Positions 53,417 to 64,000 of a stretch of DNA of 64,000 nt are shown in pieces; position 1 is the first letter of the stretch, and every line of letters begins with the position of its first letter. Origin of the DNA: Lactarius indigo. Taxonomy: Eukaryota; Basidiomycota; Agaricomycetes; Russulales; Russulaceae. The stretch spans positions 62,001 to 126,000 of the forward strand of contig JAFKAC010000089.1 of NCBI GenBank assembly GCA_025766275.1. The letters run 5' to 3'. The notes under the pieces are model-generated. The model saw nothing but the letters and a program-made list of their open reading frames with translations, searched no databases and was not told where the DNA came from. Made by a program: the position numbers and the translations under genes.

Positions 53417-55154
53417 TTGATGTTGAAGCAATCATTGTGGTTGAGGATGAAGAGGAAATGGACAAGGGAGAGATTCTCAGTAAGTCACACATGTCATTCA
53501 TTTATGATAATCTATGTATATTCTATAGGTGGGCTCTTTGATGATGAGATGTCAAATGATGAGGCAGATGTTGTCTCACATGCTGGCTTTTCCAACATAG
53601 ATACTTCTGCACAGGACCTCCAAGATGAGGCCACGAGACTTGTGGCAAGAGCTGGGAACAATACATGGTCCTCATACACAACATTTGAAGACATTCCCTT
53701 GCCATTTCGAGTGCCACACTCAACCAATCCTAGTATATGGTCCATCAGGGTGAAGGTTGGTATTCTGCATTATCTGCAAACAGATACTGACACCTAATGG
53801 ATAGCTTGGTCAAGAAACCGATGTCATATCCCAGATTTCCCATTGATGTCTTGCACTGAGCAAAGTCCACCCACCAGCCATTGCATTAGTCTTTGCTCTG
53901 TCCTCTATACCAGGACATGTGTTTATCAAGGTGTTTGATGTTGGAGGAGTTTGTCATGCAGCAAAGGGCTGGGTTACTATCTGCAACAAGCATCCATGGT
54001 TCATTGCACCGACAGAATATGTTGGAATACTCTCCCACTGACACCATCCATCTGCTGGGATAGAGGTTGGACAATGGTTGTGCTGTATAGCTGGTTGGTA
54101 TCATGATGATGTTGGGTATCTCTATGAATCAGACATCTTAATCCAGGGGGACATCATAGTGATATTTGTGCCCTGAATCCCTCAATCTGGAAGCAAGTGG
54201 AAGAGAGATGGTTGGCTGGCTCCACAGGTATGGACCATTGCAGAGCTTGTCCATCAATATGGCCAGAGGAAAGTAGAGGTTCTTGGTCCCAACAAGTTTG
54301 TCTTTAGAGGGAGCGTGTACAAGGATGGGCTTGTTATGGAGTGCATTCCATTGTCCTACCTTTGCATCTTGGGGAAATCCCCTCAGAACATTATGCTGTT
54401 TGTGCAGTCAGTGATGGTCCAATCTCATCTGCCTTTCTACCCATGTCTTAAGCGCTTTGTGCAGGATTCAAATTCAACTCAAGTAGGCAATAGGATGCTG
54501 GTGACATCTGGAGAATATGCTGGCATTATCAGCCACACTGAAAAAATCCAAGATAATGTCACAGACATAGTTACTCAAAGCCCTGAGCAACACTCTGGAC
54601 TGATCATTTGCATTGCTTTGCATGACCTAATTCCCCATTTTCTCCCAGGTGATAATGTCAAGAGCCACTGGTCAGACTCCTTTTTGGTATGGTAGTCGCC
54701 ATTGACCACCTTGAACAGAGGGTAACCTTTCTGGACAGGGAAGCCAATGCAGAGGTGCACCCACCTTCTCCTCTCCTTGTCTATCTCCCCTGATTGATTT
54801 ATGGACTTCATAGATTGATATGTTAACACTCAGCATCCAGTTCTTTAGTTCACCCCTTTGATTTTTTTTGTTTCACTCTGGGTCTCTATGTCAAATTTCC
54901 TGGGAAAGGCAGTGCAATGCACCAGGGCCATGTATTACAAGTACCAGACGGTGGCATCACCCAAGTCATTGACGAAGTAAGTCAACATGTAAGTCTAGGT
55001 CCATATGCCAACAACAAACTCATGACAGGTTCAGACCAATATCAATATAGATGAGATAATGGTATCAGGGGTCCAAGCTGCTGCTCTGCATAAGTCCAAG
55101 CACTGTTGCATTTGGGAGGGGAAGAGAGTAATGATTATGAAAGGCTCCCTTAAG
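53417..55154 (+). pseudogene. Spt5-like (NGN/KOW) gene, interrupted
   Basis: Reads as a paralogue of transcription elongation factor Spt5. An acidic N-terminus (53530-53600), then the start of an NGN domain (PFRVPHSTNPSIWSIRVK), an intron-like gap to about 53910, NGN continuation (GHVFIKVFDVGGVCHAAKG), and KOW-like parts (54315-54695: VGNRMLVTSGEYAGIISH, LPGDNVKSHWSDSF). Scattered stops break it, and an L6 LTR cuts it at 55155. Exon borders are uncertain; identification rests on recalled family features. Confidence 0.55.
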
Positions 55155-55740
55155 TGTAATGCCACAACAGGGGCATTAGATATGACCTGTATCAAGTTGG
55201 TCAATACACTGTAGTACAAGCTCAGTGGCTCAACTTCAGTAGAGTGATGCACAAGAATCACAAGGACACAAGTCACTTGGATTGTAGAGGGGAAGCTAAG
55301 GCACAAAGACCTAGCAGAAACAGGGGATTGCGAGACAGGGAATGCTCAGAGGCAACCTTTATTAGATGAGTGTAGTATTACACAAGAAGTCTAGTCTACT
55401 GTACAAGCTAGGTAGAACTAGGTTTAAATAGCTGATGATAAGTATAAATCATACAAATAGATGGTGTTATCAGCATAATACAGAACAAAGGGAAAGGCAT
55501 AAAGGGAATAAAGGGAAGTCATAATGAGAACAAAGGTGAATCACACGGGATCACATGTGGGTGAGAACAACATGGAAACTAGCACATATCTAGCTTTATC
55601 AAAGGAGTTCATCAATAAGCAGGGTGTGTGATAGGAACCAGTAAATCATAAAGTCTGTGTAATTGTACAGGGCTTGTATAGTAATGGGATGTGGGAGAGA
55701 AGTCAAAGAAAGGACAAGTCCAAGAAAGAAGTTGTAATAT
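55155..55740 (-). repeat. 3' LTR of element F (family L6)
   Basis: Degenerate match to the LTR at 47412-47994; begins TGTAATGCC on the plus strand. It abuts a purine tract (minus strand AAGATGGGGGGTAAT) of F. It has lost nearly all CpGs seen in the other copy. Confidence 0.75.
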
Positions 55741-55790
55741 TACCCCCCATCTTGACCTGAAGACACCTTGACTTCAGGCTTTGGGGTCAA

Positions 55791-56219
55791 TCAAGTTGTA
55801 AATGTTGGTGTCCAAGTTGTTTTCTGGCCATTCCAACACATCCTGGGGGCAGAAATGAGTGCATAAGAAGAGGAAGGGTCTGTGCCTTCTGCATTTACAG
55901 CACATCTTGTATTGAGGGCAGTGGATCTTGTCATGGTTAGCATTGGAATGGAAACAGTGTCCGCACCATCACCCCTGAGTATTGGCTGCAACAGTTGGTG
56001 GGGAGGGTGCTGTAAAGGATGGGGTATGATGGGTACTGGGTTGATGGTAATGGTGGGGGAATCAGATGCTGGTGGTAGTAGTGAAAGACATGGGATGCTG
56101 GGGATGGTGAAGGAGAGGTTGGTGACAGTGATTGTCTCTCCAGCAAGGAAGGCGGCCAAACGGGGGTCCATGTTGAGGGTGTTGACTGCAGTTGTGTTGG
56201 AAACTGGGGTGGTTGTCAT
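55791..56219 (-). pseudogene. Element F post-pol open frame
   Basis: 142-aa Pro/Thr-rich frame between the F chromodomain and its LTR. No similarity to the post-pol block of D, E, H2 and H3 is visible. Confidence 0.4.
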
Positions 56220-56259
56220 TGTGTGTGGTTGTTATTGTTGTGGGTCTTGATTGTTTCTT

Positions 56260-57600
56260 TATATCTTTTGTCCAGCTCCTACAGCAGATGGATATAGTCA
56301 GTAGTAATCTCTGATTGTGTCCTTGGCATGAGTCATATTGGTCGCAGGTTCCCATGTATTGTCACTCATAGGTAATCCCTTCCACTTTACAAGGAAGTGG
56401 AGTTTGCGCCCTCATAAGGGTTCCTGGGCATCTTCAATTTGCTCCACTTCATACTCTTCTTCATTGATAAGGTCAGGTGGAGGTCAGGTAAAGTTTGTCC
56501 CATGCATTCCATCTCCTTGTATGGTGTGAGAAGGTTGGCATGGAATATGGGGTGGATCTTCCATGATGCAGGAGGTTCTGACTTGTATAAAATGTTTGAT
56601 AGAGCTTTTGTTATCTTGAATGGTCCATATCTTTTCAGGGCTAGTTTGCTTGTGGGATAGAAGGTGCGGAGATTAGTCCCTTCTAACCATACACAGTCTC
56701 CTTGTTTATAGGGTATGAAGTCATCCTTCCTCATTGCGCCATGAGGTGTTGTGCATGCTTTATGCTATCCTGGGTGTGTTGTCTGTTGATCAGCATTTTA
56801 TCCAATCATTGGTCTGCCACTGGGCAACTAGACAGTTTGGGACTCCACATGGTGTGTGGTTCCCATTCCATAAGGAGTAAGAATGGAGAATGTTTGGTGG
56901 TGGTGTTTGTCCACAAGTTATGTGTGAATTGTGCCATAGGTAAGACCTTTGCCCAGTTGTCTTGTTTTATGTTACACCAGTGCCATAGATATTGTTTGAG
57001 CCATTGATTACTACATTCTGATTGTCCATCAGTTTGAGGGTGGTATGTGGATGATATGTTTTGTTGTATTCCTAGTGTGGAACACAGCTGCCTCATGAAT
57101 GTCAATGTGAATCTGGGGTCTCAGTCTGATATGATCTTTTGCAGTGATTTGTGGTAGGGGTATACATATTGGAGATATGGTTTTGCCACTCCTTCTGACA
57201 TAATTGTTTCATTGCATGGGATGAATATGGCTGCTTTAGAACAATTGTGATTGGTGATTGTGAGGATGGAGTCAAATCTGTCAGAGTTGGGGAGTTTGAC
57301 AATAAAGTCCATTGACACCACTTTGAAAGGTTCTGCAGAAGGGTTGGTTGTGATCAGGAATAAGTGTGGTTTTTGTCAATGTGGGTTGATCTCATTGCTT
57401 TGGCATGTGGCACATCCCTTGACATAGGCTTCTATGTCCTTCTGCATATTTGGCCACCAGAAATTGCATTGTACTAGTTCCAGAGTGTTCACAATTTCAG
57501 GGTGTCCAGCACTTGGAGTGTCATGGAAAAAGGTAATTACCCCCTGCTTAAGGTCATTGTTTCCCACAACAACAAGGGCATTGCCTTTCCACCATAACCC
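56260..57600 (-). pseudogene. pol: Element F integrase and chromodomain
   Basis: Minus-strand Gypsy fragment: HHCC finger (57376-57567, HDTPSAGHPEIVNTLELV to CATCQ), integrase core (MDFIVKLP, 57121-57321; TLGIQQNISSTYHPQTDGQ), a GPY/F-type module (56387-56734, LALKRYGPFKI) and a damaged chromodomain to about 56340. Cut at 57601 by a 256-bp repeat; RT and gag absent. Confidence 0.82.
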
Positions 57601-57856
57601 TGCTATTTGTGGCTAAAGTGTCGCTGTTTTCACCTATTCTGTGACTGTACATTGCCCTAAGTTGAGTTACCTTATGTAGATATGCTTAGTCAGGTTGATA
57701 TATCCTGCAGAGGACGGAAAATATCCCTTTAGTCTTATATCCTCCTCTGCAGGTGAGTAACTAGTTTTACCTTGATCAATATAGTCTTATATCCTCCTCT
57801 GCAGTCCCCTTGTGTCCTCTGTGACTCAAGGGCCCTCTATAGGTCGCATTCTAACA
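57601..57856 (-). repeat. 256-bp LTR-like repeat, copy 2
   Basis: Same orientation as copy 1; begins TGCTATTTG, ends TTCTAACA. Flanks AACCC and CAGGG do not match each other. Confidence 0.85.
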
Positions 57857-58532
57857 CAGGGGTGGTGCAATGTGTTCAACTTGAAGTCTGGTGGTGTGCA
57901 TGCCACTGATTTTCATAAATAACAATGCTATTTATTCAAGTGTACTACTAGTAATCATAATATAGTATTTACTGAAGTTAGTGGGGTGGCAGTTGTTGGC
58001 ATAGTGCGAAAAATCTGAGTCCTCTGCAGTGAGTCTTCAATGCCTTTCTGGGGCTGCATGTGTAGACACAAGCCTCTGAGTGATTTGTGCTGAAATGACA
58101 CTCATTCTCTCCATGTGGGACTTGGACACTTCCAGTGCTTGTTTATCCTGTACACATCAGTGTTGGTGAGCGATTCCCACCTTGCATCAGCGTCATCTCC
58201 TCCCATAGTCTACCTTAACAATCCCTGACAACCCTTAACCAATTAAATGTGAGTCATCTTCACATTCTCGCAAATAAATGACTTACCATGTACCTAGGAT
58301 GATATTCAAGCTTGCTCACTCACTCTTGTGCACACTCCTCAAGGCAGTGTGGAGGGGCCTGAGTTGGGCCATTGGACTGCTTGTAGTCAAGGTAAGTACC
58401 TCTTTTTGCGCTATCAAGGCAGCTGACTTACCTTTTCTATGGACCAGAGACATGGGATGGCACATCAGGATGGACCTGAATGTACATCTCTATGTCATGA
58501 ATGGATCAGGCAAGGTAATCAATCGGTCGTTT
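57857..58532. other. Segment between inverted 256-bp repeats, with exon-like piece
   Basis: Contains a spliced-looking fragment at 58278-58520: an open stretch ending in VVK, then GTAAGT, CTGAC and ACCAG signals of a roughly 55-nt intron, then more open sequence. Family unknown. Confidence 0.35.
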
Positions 58533-58788
58533 TGTTAGAATGCGACCTATGAGAGGCCATTGAGTGACAGAGGACACAAGGGGACTGCAGAGGAGGATAT
58601 AAGACTATATTGATCAAGGTAAAACTAGTTACTCACCTGCAGAGGAGGATATAAGACTAAAGCCATATTTTCCATCCTCTGCAGGATATATCAACCTGGC
58701 TAAGCATATCTAAATAAGGTAACTCGACTTAGGGCAATGTACAGTCACAGAATAGGTGAAAACAGCGACACTTTAGCCACAAATAACA
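58533..58788 (+). repeat. 256-bp LTR-like repeat, copy 3 (inverted)
   Basis: TGTTAGAATGCG to CAAATAACA, inverted relative to copies 1 and 2. Right flank CCCTG is the reverse complement of the right flank of copy 2 (CAGGG). Confidence 0.85.
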
Positions 58789-59672
58789 CCCTGACTCTGT
58801 TTTCATGTACACCACCAATGCTTGACATTTATCACTGGCCATATTTGTGTGCTACTTCCATACCATGGCTGGCCTTTATGACGCCATCCAAGTGAACTTT
58901 CCCTGATTATGACTCAGTGACTGTATATAAAATTCAGGCGCTTAGGGTTTGCATTGATACCCTAGACTGTCCCTGATCGCTAGGAAACAGATCTAAGATG
59001 CACATGCAGGCTTTTCAGGGTGTGAAGTGCCACAATGGGTCACACAGCACAGGATGTTGTATTGGTTCAAACTGCTAAGATCATGCATGGGTCCAGCGAG
59101 CTCAGTCATGGAAATGGTGGGCTGGGGCAGTCAGATGGTTGGAAGCAGTCACACATGCTTCCATGTGGCGCATAACTCCACAGGGGTGTCCACCACAGTC
59201 AGGGTCATGCTGCACATGAGTCACTGAACCCATGAGTGAGTGCCACACACAAACTATGGGCTACACAGAGCCTTTTGAGACCTAAAATGTAAGGAGAGAT
59301 GTCTCTTGTCCAAGTTGTAAGTACATGGAATGAGGAATGTATCTAGCAAGGATCTAGGGACCAGCCCTTACAATGGCATGCAGTTTTTGCTGGTTGATTT
59401 GGCTTTGGAGATGTGCTTAAATGTGCAATTGCCACACCAGGGTTCAGGTGTTCTGAATCATTGTCAGTCTCATTGTCGCTAGTACCCAGAGTGCCAAGAG
59501 TGTCAAGTAATAGTGCAATGCTGTTTCATGCTTCTGGGTTTCTATGATGGTTTAAGGTGTGGATCTTTCTTCTTCTATAATATGTCTACTTAATGTCAGC
59601 AATTGCAATTTGCACCATGAGAGGACACACACCTCTTGCCATCTCTGATACATCTGGTTAATCTTATCTGAC
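58789..59672. other. CpG-poor DNA without a recognised gene
   Basis: Only short open stretches. Very few CpG dinucleotides. No repeat boundary or RNA gene recognised. Confidence 0.5.
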
Positions 59673-60381
59673 TCAGGACTCTTTTGGGGGTTCAGGCAAG
59701 CACATTGTGATCTGTACAGTTTGCTCTGGCACTTTTTCCTTACTTTTATCCTCTGCCATTTGGGGCCAAGTGTGTTGGACAGGATTGTACATCCCCTGCT
59801 TGACTGCTGAGATGAACTTTCTCATCAGTATGTCTACCACCTCTTTGTTCCATTTCCCCTTGAATGCCTGCTTTAAGCAAATGTGAGGGATGCTGGGATC
59901 TAGTCCCAAAAGGCCATGCTCTTCATATGCCTTGACTATTCCTTGGTTGGGGTGACCAGGAGAGTAGTCCTTTGTTGTGAGGACCCCCATGCTTTCAAGG
60001 AACTTGTGCATTGCCTCCTATATGACATCAGCTGTGGCCATAAGTGCAAGTGTAAATAGCATACATCAACAAGCTTGTCCTCATTAGGATGAGGAACCCT
60101 CTTCTGCCCTGGGGGTTCTGGGGGAAAGACTCACATGACATATCTGCCAGAACACAAGCCTACATATGCTTGAAAGGCCAGAGATCACCTGTCTCAGACT
60201 CATTTCCATCTGGGCTTGAGGGGTCACAGGGAGCATGGGTACTGTGAGGCAATTTCAGAGTCCCATGTTTCAGGGCTCTCAAGGCCAATAGGGTTGCTGC
60301 CTCACTAGCAGTGTTAATGAGTTCGGTGTACAGGGCCTTAGGAAGGCTGCCTACAAGTAAAGTGAGCTTCAAGCAAGTCAA
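59673..60381 (-). pseudogene. Unrecognised spliced gene remnant
   Basis: Two minus-strand stretches (60160-60381: LPKALYTELINTASEAATLLALRALKHG; 59673-60011: MGVLTTKDYSPGHPNQGIVKAYEEHGLLG) separated by an intron-like gap whose right acceptor precedes a frame with a TAG. They read as real protein but I cannot assign a family. Confidence 0.4.
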
Positions 60382-63300
60382 GCTTTTTCTACTGACCTGG
60401 ACCTGTCACAGGATCCAAATGCATGCCAAGGTGCTGCTTGACAGCTTCATCTTCCATTTCACCAGTAAATTGGAAGGTGACCTCATTGGCAGCCAGAATT
60501 TGAGAGTCCTCATGTTGGCTTGCCTATAACCAGTCAGTGGTGTGGATACATAATGTGATAACAGACTCCACTGAGAGACTGGCAAAGCCAGAGGATGACT
60601 GCAGTTGACCATGTGGCTGGGAGGGTATGGGACATTGAGATGTAAATGAATTGGGATTGGCCATGTGGTGGATATTGAAGTCAACTTAGTATACTGCTGA
60701 ATCTTCACCATTTATTAAATTCACTGACAATAAAATGCAAAATGCCAACAGCACCAGATGGCTCCCCAATCAGAACAAAAGGTCGGACTATGAAAATAAT
60801 ATAAAGGGCATATGCAAATCAGTAAGCTGCCGGGACAAAGGGCTGACTTAGTTGAGGTATCAGGAAACTAGTGATAGGGTTTGCCAACTGGGGTCCATCT
60901 ACCTAATGTTAGTGCTCATGGTGATATGGTGCTGAGTGTATTACTATAAGCAAGGAAAGTATAATTACAAGGATTCCTGTACTTATGAGTGAGTTGAAAA
61001 GGTAGAGGGAATCAAGACAGAAAGAATGTAGGAACATCCTGAGGCAATCCAGAATGGGACAAAATGAGATAGAACACAGCAATGGTAAGTTATGAGTGGT
61101 GCACTAGATGGTGAAGCAAACAGACAAAGGAAAGGGGCCAAAGCTGATGGTGAGAACACATGCACTATAATAAAAGGGTTAGGGAGAATAAAGCAACTGG
61201 AGACTAATGTGGTGGTATGGCCCAGGTAATTGATGAATGGAGCAAGATGAAAAGATGAAAGGGAGGTGTTGAGATGGGCATAAGTTGTGATGGACTAGGA
61301 CAGCATGACCTTTGAATGACTGAAATTTCTGTAGTGCTGCATGGCTGAGATATACAAGGAACAGTGTAAGCAGCAAAGTGGCAGGATTGGAAAAAAAAAA
61401 AGTCCAGCTGCCCTTCACCTCAGTTTTCCTGGAGAGACATATGAGTAATGAACAACAAAAGTGGGCAACAGCCTTGGACAGACCCACACACCTTCTGGTA
61501 CACCTAGTTACACCTAGCACAAATCTGTTGAAACATTGTTCTGTGACTGAGCTGAATGCCTGATTCATGTTTGAGGATTGTCCAAAAACCACTACTCACT
61601 GTCAGAGACACTACCTCCTAGGACATTGAGTGGGCTACAAGACATTTGATCCCTACAGAATCCCCATTACTTAGTACATACTTGCAAACATTTTGTATGC
61701 AGACACATTTATAGTGGATGAATGATTTTGGCAAAGAAAAAAGAAAGTGTGCTTATGCAATTGATGGAGAAGAACCTGCCTGCTACATGGCCAATAGAGG
61801 TCAGAGAACTGGATCACTTTGTCAGGCCATCAGTCAATAAGAGTCTGTCTGGTGCATGGTTTGTTGGGCCTGGCATCAAGCAAAAAAAAAGATTTGTTTT
61901 TTATTTGTTGGTCCCCACAACATGACCATTTGGTGCGATTGGTCAGACCTGACCATGGCAATGTTGCACCTGACCACCCTGCCAAAAATAAAAACAGGTA
62001 TGGACCCATTTTTTTCATTGTCAGGCTCAACTTGATCAGCAAGGAGGTGACTGACCATACTTTATATAATAAAATTGTGCTTATGTCATTGTCAATTGCA
62101 CGCTCAATTTGTCTAAGGTGTGCAGGATTTGGGATATTAAAGTGGCGCATGCAGTCACACAGGCCTCCACATGGTGTGAGATAGTGTGAGTGTATTGAAC
62201 GAGGCTACAAACATGTCCTTATAAAATCTCTAAGGCTGTGTGCCAATGCAGTGAGGTCAGGTATGCAAGCAGTGGGCAACACAGAGCCCTGGTTGAGGGT
62301 AGTCAGAAATGGTTGTGCAATCTTCTTCACCACATGAAACTTCACAAGTGTGGCAACCTTTGTTGGGGAAGCACCATGTTCAAGTCTCTAAGGCCATGTG
62401 CGATCATGGAATGCTGGGGAATGCAAATGAGGTGCCACACTGAACTCTCTAAGGCCTCATCCTCCATCTGACCCACACAGGTTGCTCATGAATGTCGTGC
62501 TTACTCACATGTTTCAACAAATATACAAAAATAAATATATTTGCCTTTCACAACCGAGAGGTGTGTTTGGGGGTCTGACTAGATATTTTTATTGCTGGAG
62601 CTGACTGATTTCTCCCACTCATCAGACAGAGGTTGCAAGTGGCCATTTCTGAGGTGCAACTTTGCACTGGATGGGCTCTAAATCAACTACTGGTTGGCTA
62701 GACACTATGGGAAGGCACCCACTGTATCCCCTGGGTACTACATGGCCAGACAGTGGAACTGTCCTGAGCTTGCCCTGGGAAATGCAGCCTGAGGATTCCC
62801 TAGTTACAACCTGTGATAGTTTTTGGCTGCTGGATGGCATGGTAAATGACAGGATATAATTGTGTTGGTGGATACAAGCACTGTGGGCTGACAGTTGTTG
62901 GGCCTGGAGTTGGTTCTGGTTGCAACTGAGTGCCAGTTCCAGGTCTGCTTATGGATACATGCTGAATTGCACTCAGGTTGAAGTAAAGCCAACCTCAGGT
63001 TGATGTTCCCTCCAAGATCAGTTGGTAACAGATTGATCTGTATGCTGCCCTGAGTTTCACTCTGTGCATGGACCACAACAGCCTTATTTTATTTTAATTT
63101 CAAATCACATTTATTGTATACCCCATTATGATATGACACTACAACACAAAAGGGAAATGGGGGCAGGAATGAATGAATGGGACATAAAAAAAATGTACAG
63201 AAAGTTAATAAAATGGTAAACAATATAAACTAGAATGAGTAGATGCTGGGAATTTCCAGAGTTGAAGATATCTGGGAGGGATGGTGGTCAGCAAAAACCA

Positions 63301-63725
63301 GGTAAAAGACAGCCCCAGAAACAGCTCCTCAAGGGGAAAAATCCAGAAGATGTTGACTTAGGTGGAGGCCAGGGTAGTATTGACTCTTGAAAGGTCCAAA
63401 GCCCAAGGGTAGAGTTGATGGCCAAAGTATGAAGGAGCACTAAAGCCCAAAGGGTAGGAGGTCTGAGTTGTGGTGCTGGTACAAGTTCAAGTGAGGTGGC
63501 ACAATGAGTTTGAAACCAAGGCCTTGACCAAAGCAATGGAGTGCAAGACAAAGTCAGAGAATTGGCAATGGGAAGATGTGAAATAGAGGCCTGGGGGCAA
63601 CCAACAGACCAGGTTCTCAATAACTGGAGTGCCAATGCAGTTCAATTGACAGGTAGTCAGCACAAATCAGTGGACCTGCATGGTTTGCATCTGGTTTGAC
63701 ACCTTAATGACTTTACATACACAAA
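60382..63725. other. CpG-poor, A/T-rich DNA without a recognised gene
   Basis: Short scattered frames only. The motif TCTCTAAGGC recurs three times in 62228-62455, suggesting a decayed tandem or dispersed repeat. Nothing else supported. Confidence 0.4.
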
Positions 63726-64000
63726 TCATACTTTAAGTACATTCGCCACATCCTCAACCATAAATGATGTTATTTCTCCAGAAGACTCAAGCTCAATGGT
63801 GCAGCACTCATGTTCCAACTTGAGCAGTTTCCCCACTTGTCCAGTGCAATGGCATCCAATAATGACAACCCTATTCCCTTCAGATGGTGTCTGAGGTATG
63901 AGGTTTGATGGGTTGATGGAAATTTGTGCCAGTCTCTTCCTTTGGACCACAGACATGATGACTTCATTTAGTTCTGGTAGAATCTTCTGGTTTCCCACAG
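63726..64000 (-). CDS. C-terminal part of a second Spt5-like (KOW) gene
   Basis: Open to the window edge, ending at 63726. The stretch GNRVVIIGCHCTGQVGKLLKLE, then TIELESSGEITSF, is a KOW-type module like those at the end of Spt5-like proteins. The upstream part is off-window, so completeness is unknown. Orientation is opposite to the Spt5-like remnant at 53417. Confidence 0.5.
   Translation of the reverse strand, partial: VGNQKILPELNEVIMSVVQRKRLAQISINPSNLIPQTPSEGNRVVIIGCHCTGQVGKLLKLEHECCTIELESSGEITSFMVEDVANVLKV

Noticed and set aside
1..64000. CRISPR arrays, tRNA or rRNA genes, bacterial operons
   Set aside because: No regularly spaced repeats, no cloverleaf or rRNA sequence recognised; introns and chromodomain retroelements show a eukaryotic genome.

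Overview
The window is a nested pile of LTR retrotransposons from a fungal, most likely basidiomycete, genome. The evidence for a fungus is chromodomain-bearing Ty3/Gypsy (chromovirus) pol genes, spliceosomal introns of about 47-56 nt, and one intact eight-exon host gene. CpG-depleted old sequence sits beside CpG-rich young elements, which suggests cytosine methylation. I cannot name the species.

Layout. (1) 1-8461, minus strand: copy A of a chromovirus, its 3' end off-window. (2) 8462-17579: remnants of two older Gypsy elements, H1 (plus) and D (minus), with a solo LTR. (3) 17580-27417, plus strand: copy B, complete (9838 bp, 695-bp LTRs) and in opposite orientation to A. (4) 27418-29319: N-terminal gag and 5' LTR of H1 (minus). 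(5) 29320-43521: Gypsy relic H2 (plus), interrupted by a solo LTR and by an 8.2-kb Gypsy element E (31740-39978), itself hit by two solo LTRs. (6) 43522-48782: a solo LTR bridging into relic H3. (7) 48845-50366: intact WD40 host gene (minus). (8) 50367-64000: CpG-poor DNA with a broken Spt5-like gene, the 3' end of Gypsy element F, three copies of a 256-bp repeat, unrecognised gene fragments, and the end of a second Spt5-like gene.

Main discovery. Between PBS and gag, A and B carry three extra ORFs (about 420, 330-346 and 225-233 aa) that contain no methionine codon. The 3.1-kb leader is almost free of ATG on the sense strand (2 in B, 1 in A, by manual reading), although the reverse complement CAT is common. 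ORF1 and ORF2 each begin directly after an AG followed by TG. A perfect donor (A|GTGAGT) at the LTR end and a second one (A|GTAAGT) before ORF2 would join to these sites and make an ATG at the splice junction. The first intron (56 nt in both copies) contains the PBS. The simplest model is that unspliced genomic RNA is scanned to the gag AUG, while spliced subgenomic RNAs acquire AUGs for ORF1 and ORF2. Gag and pol are then linked by a -1 frameshift site.

A and B are near-identical in LTR, gag and pol but strongly diverged across the ORF1-3 cassette. Target-site duplications and the H1 gag reading frame show that 8462-17579 is inverted relative to its original state, by recombination between A and B or by misassembly. 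Other families here (D, E, H2, H3) carry a different accessory gene after pol; in E it ends in two zinc knuckles.
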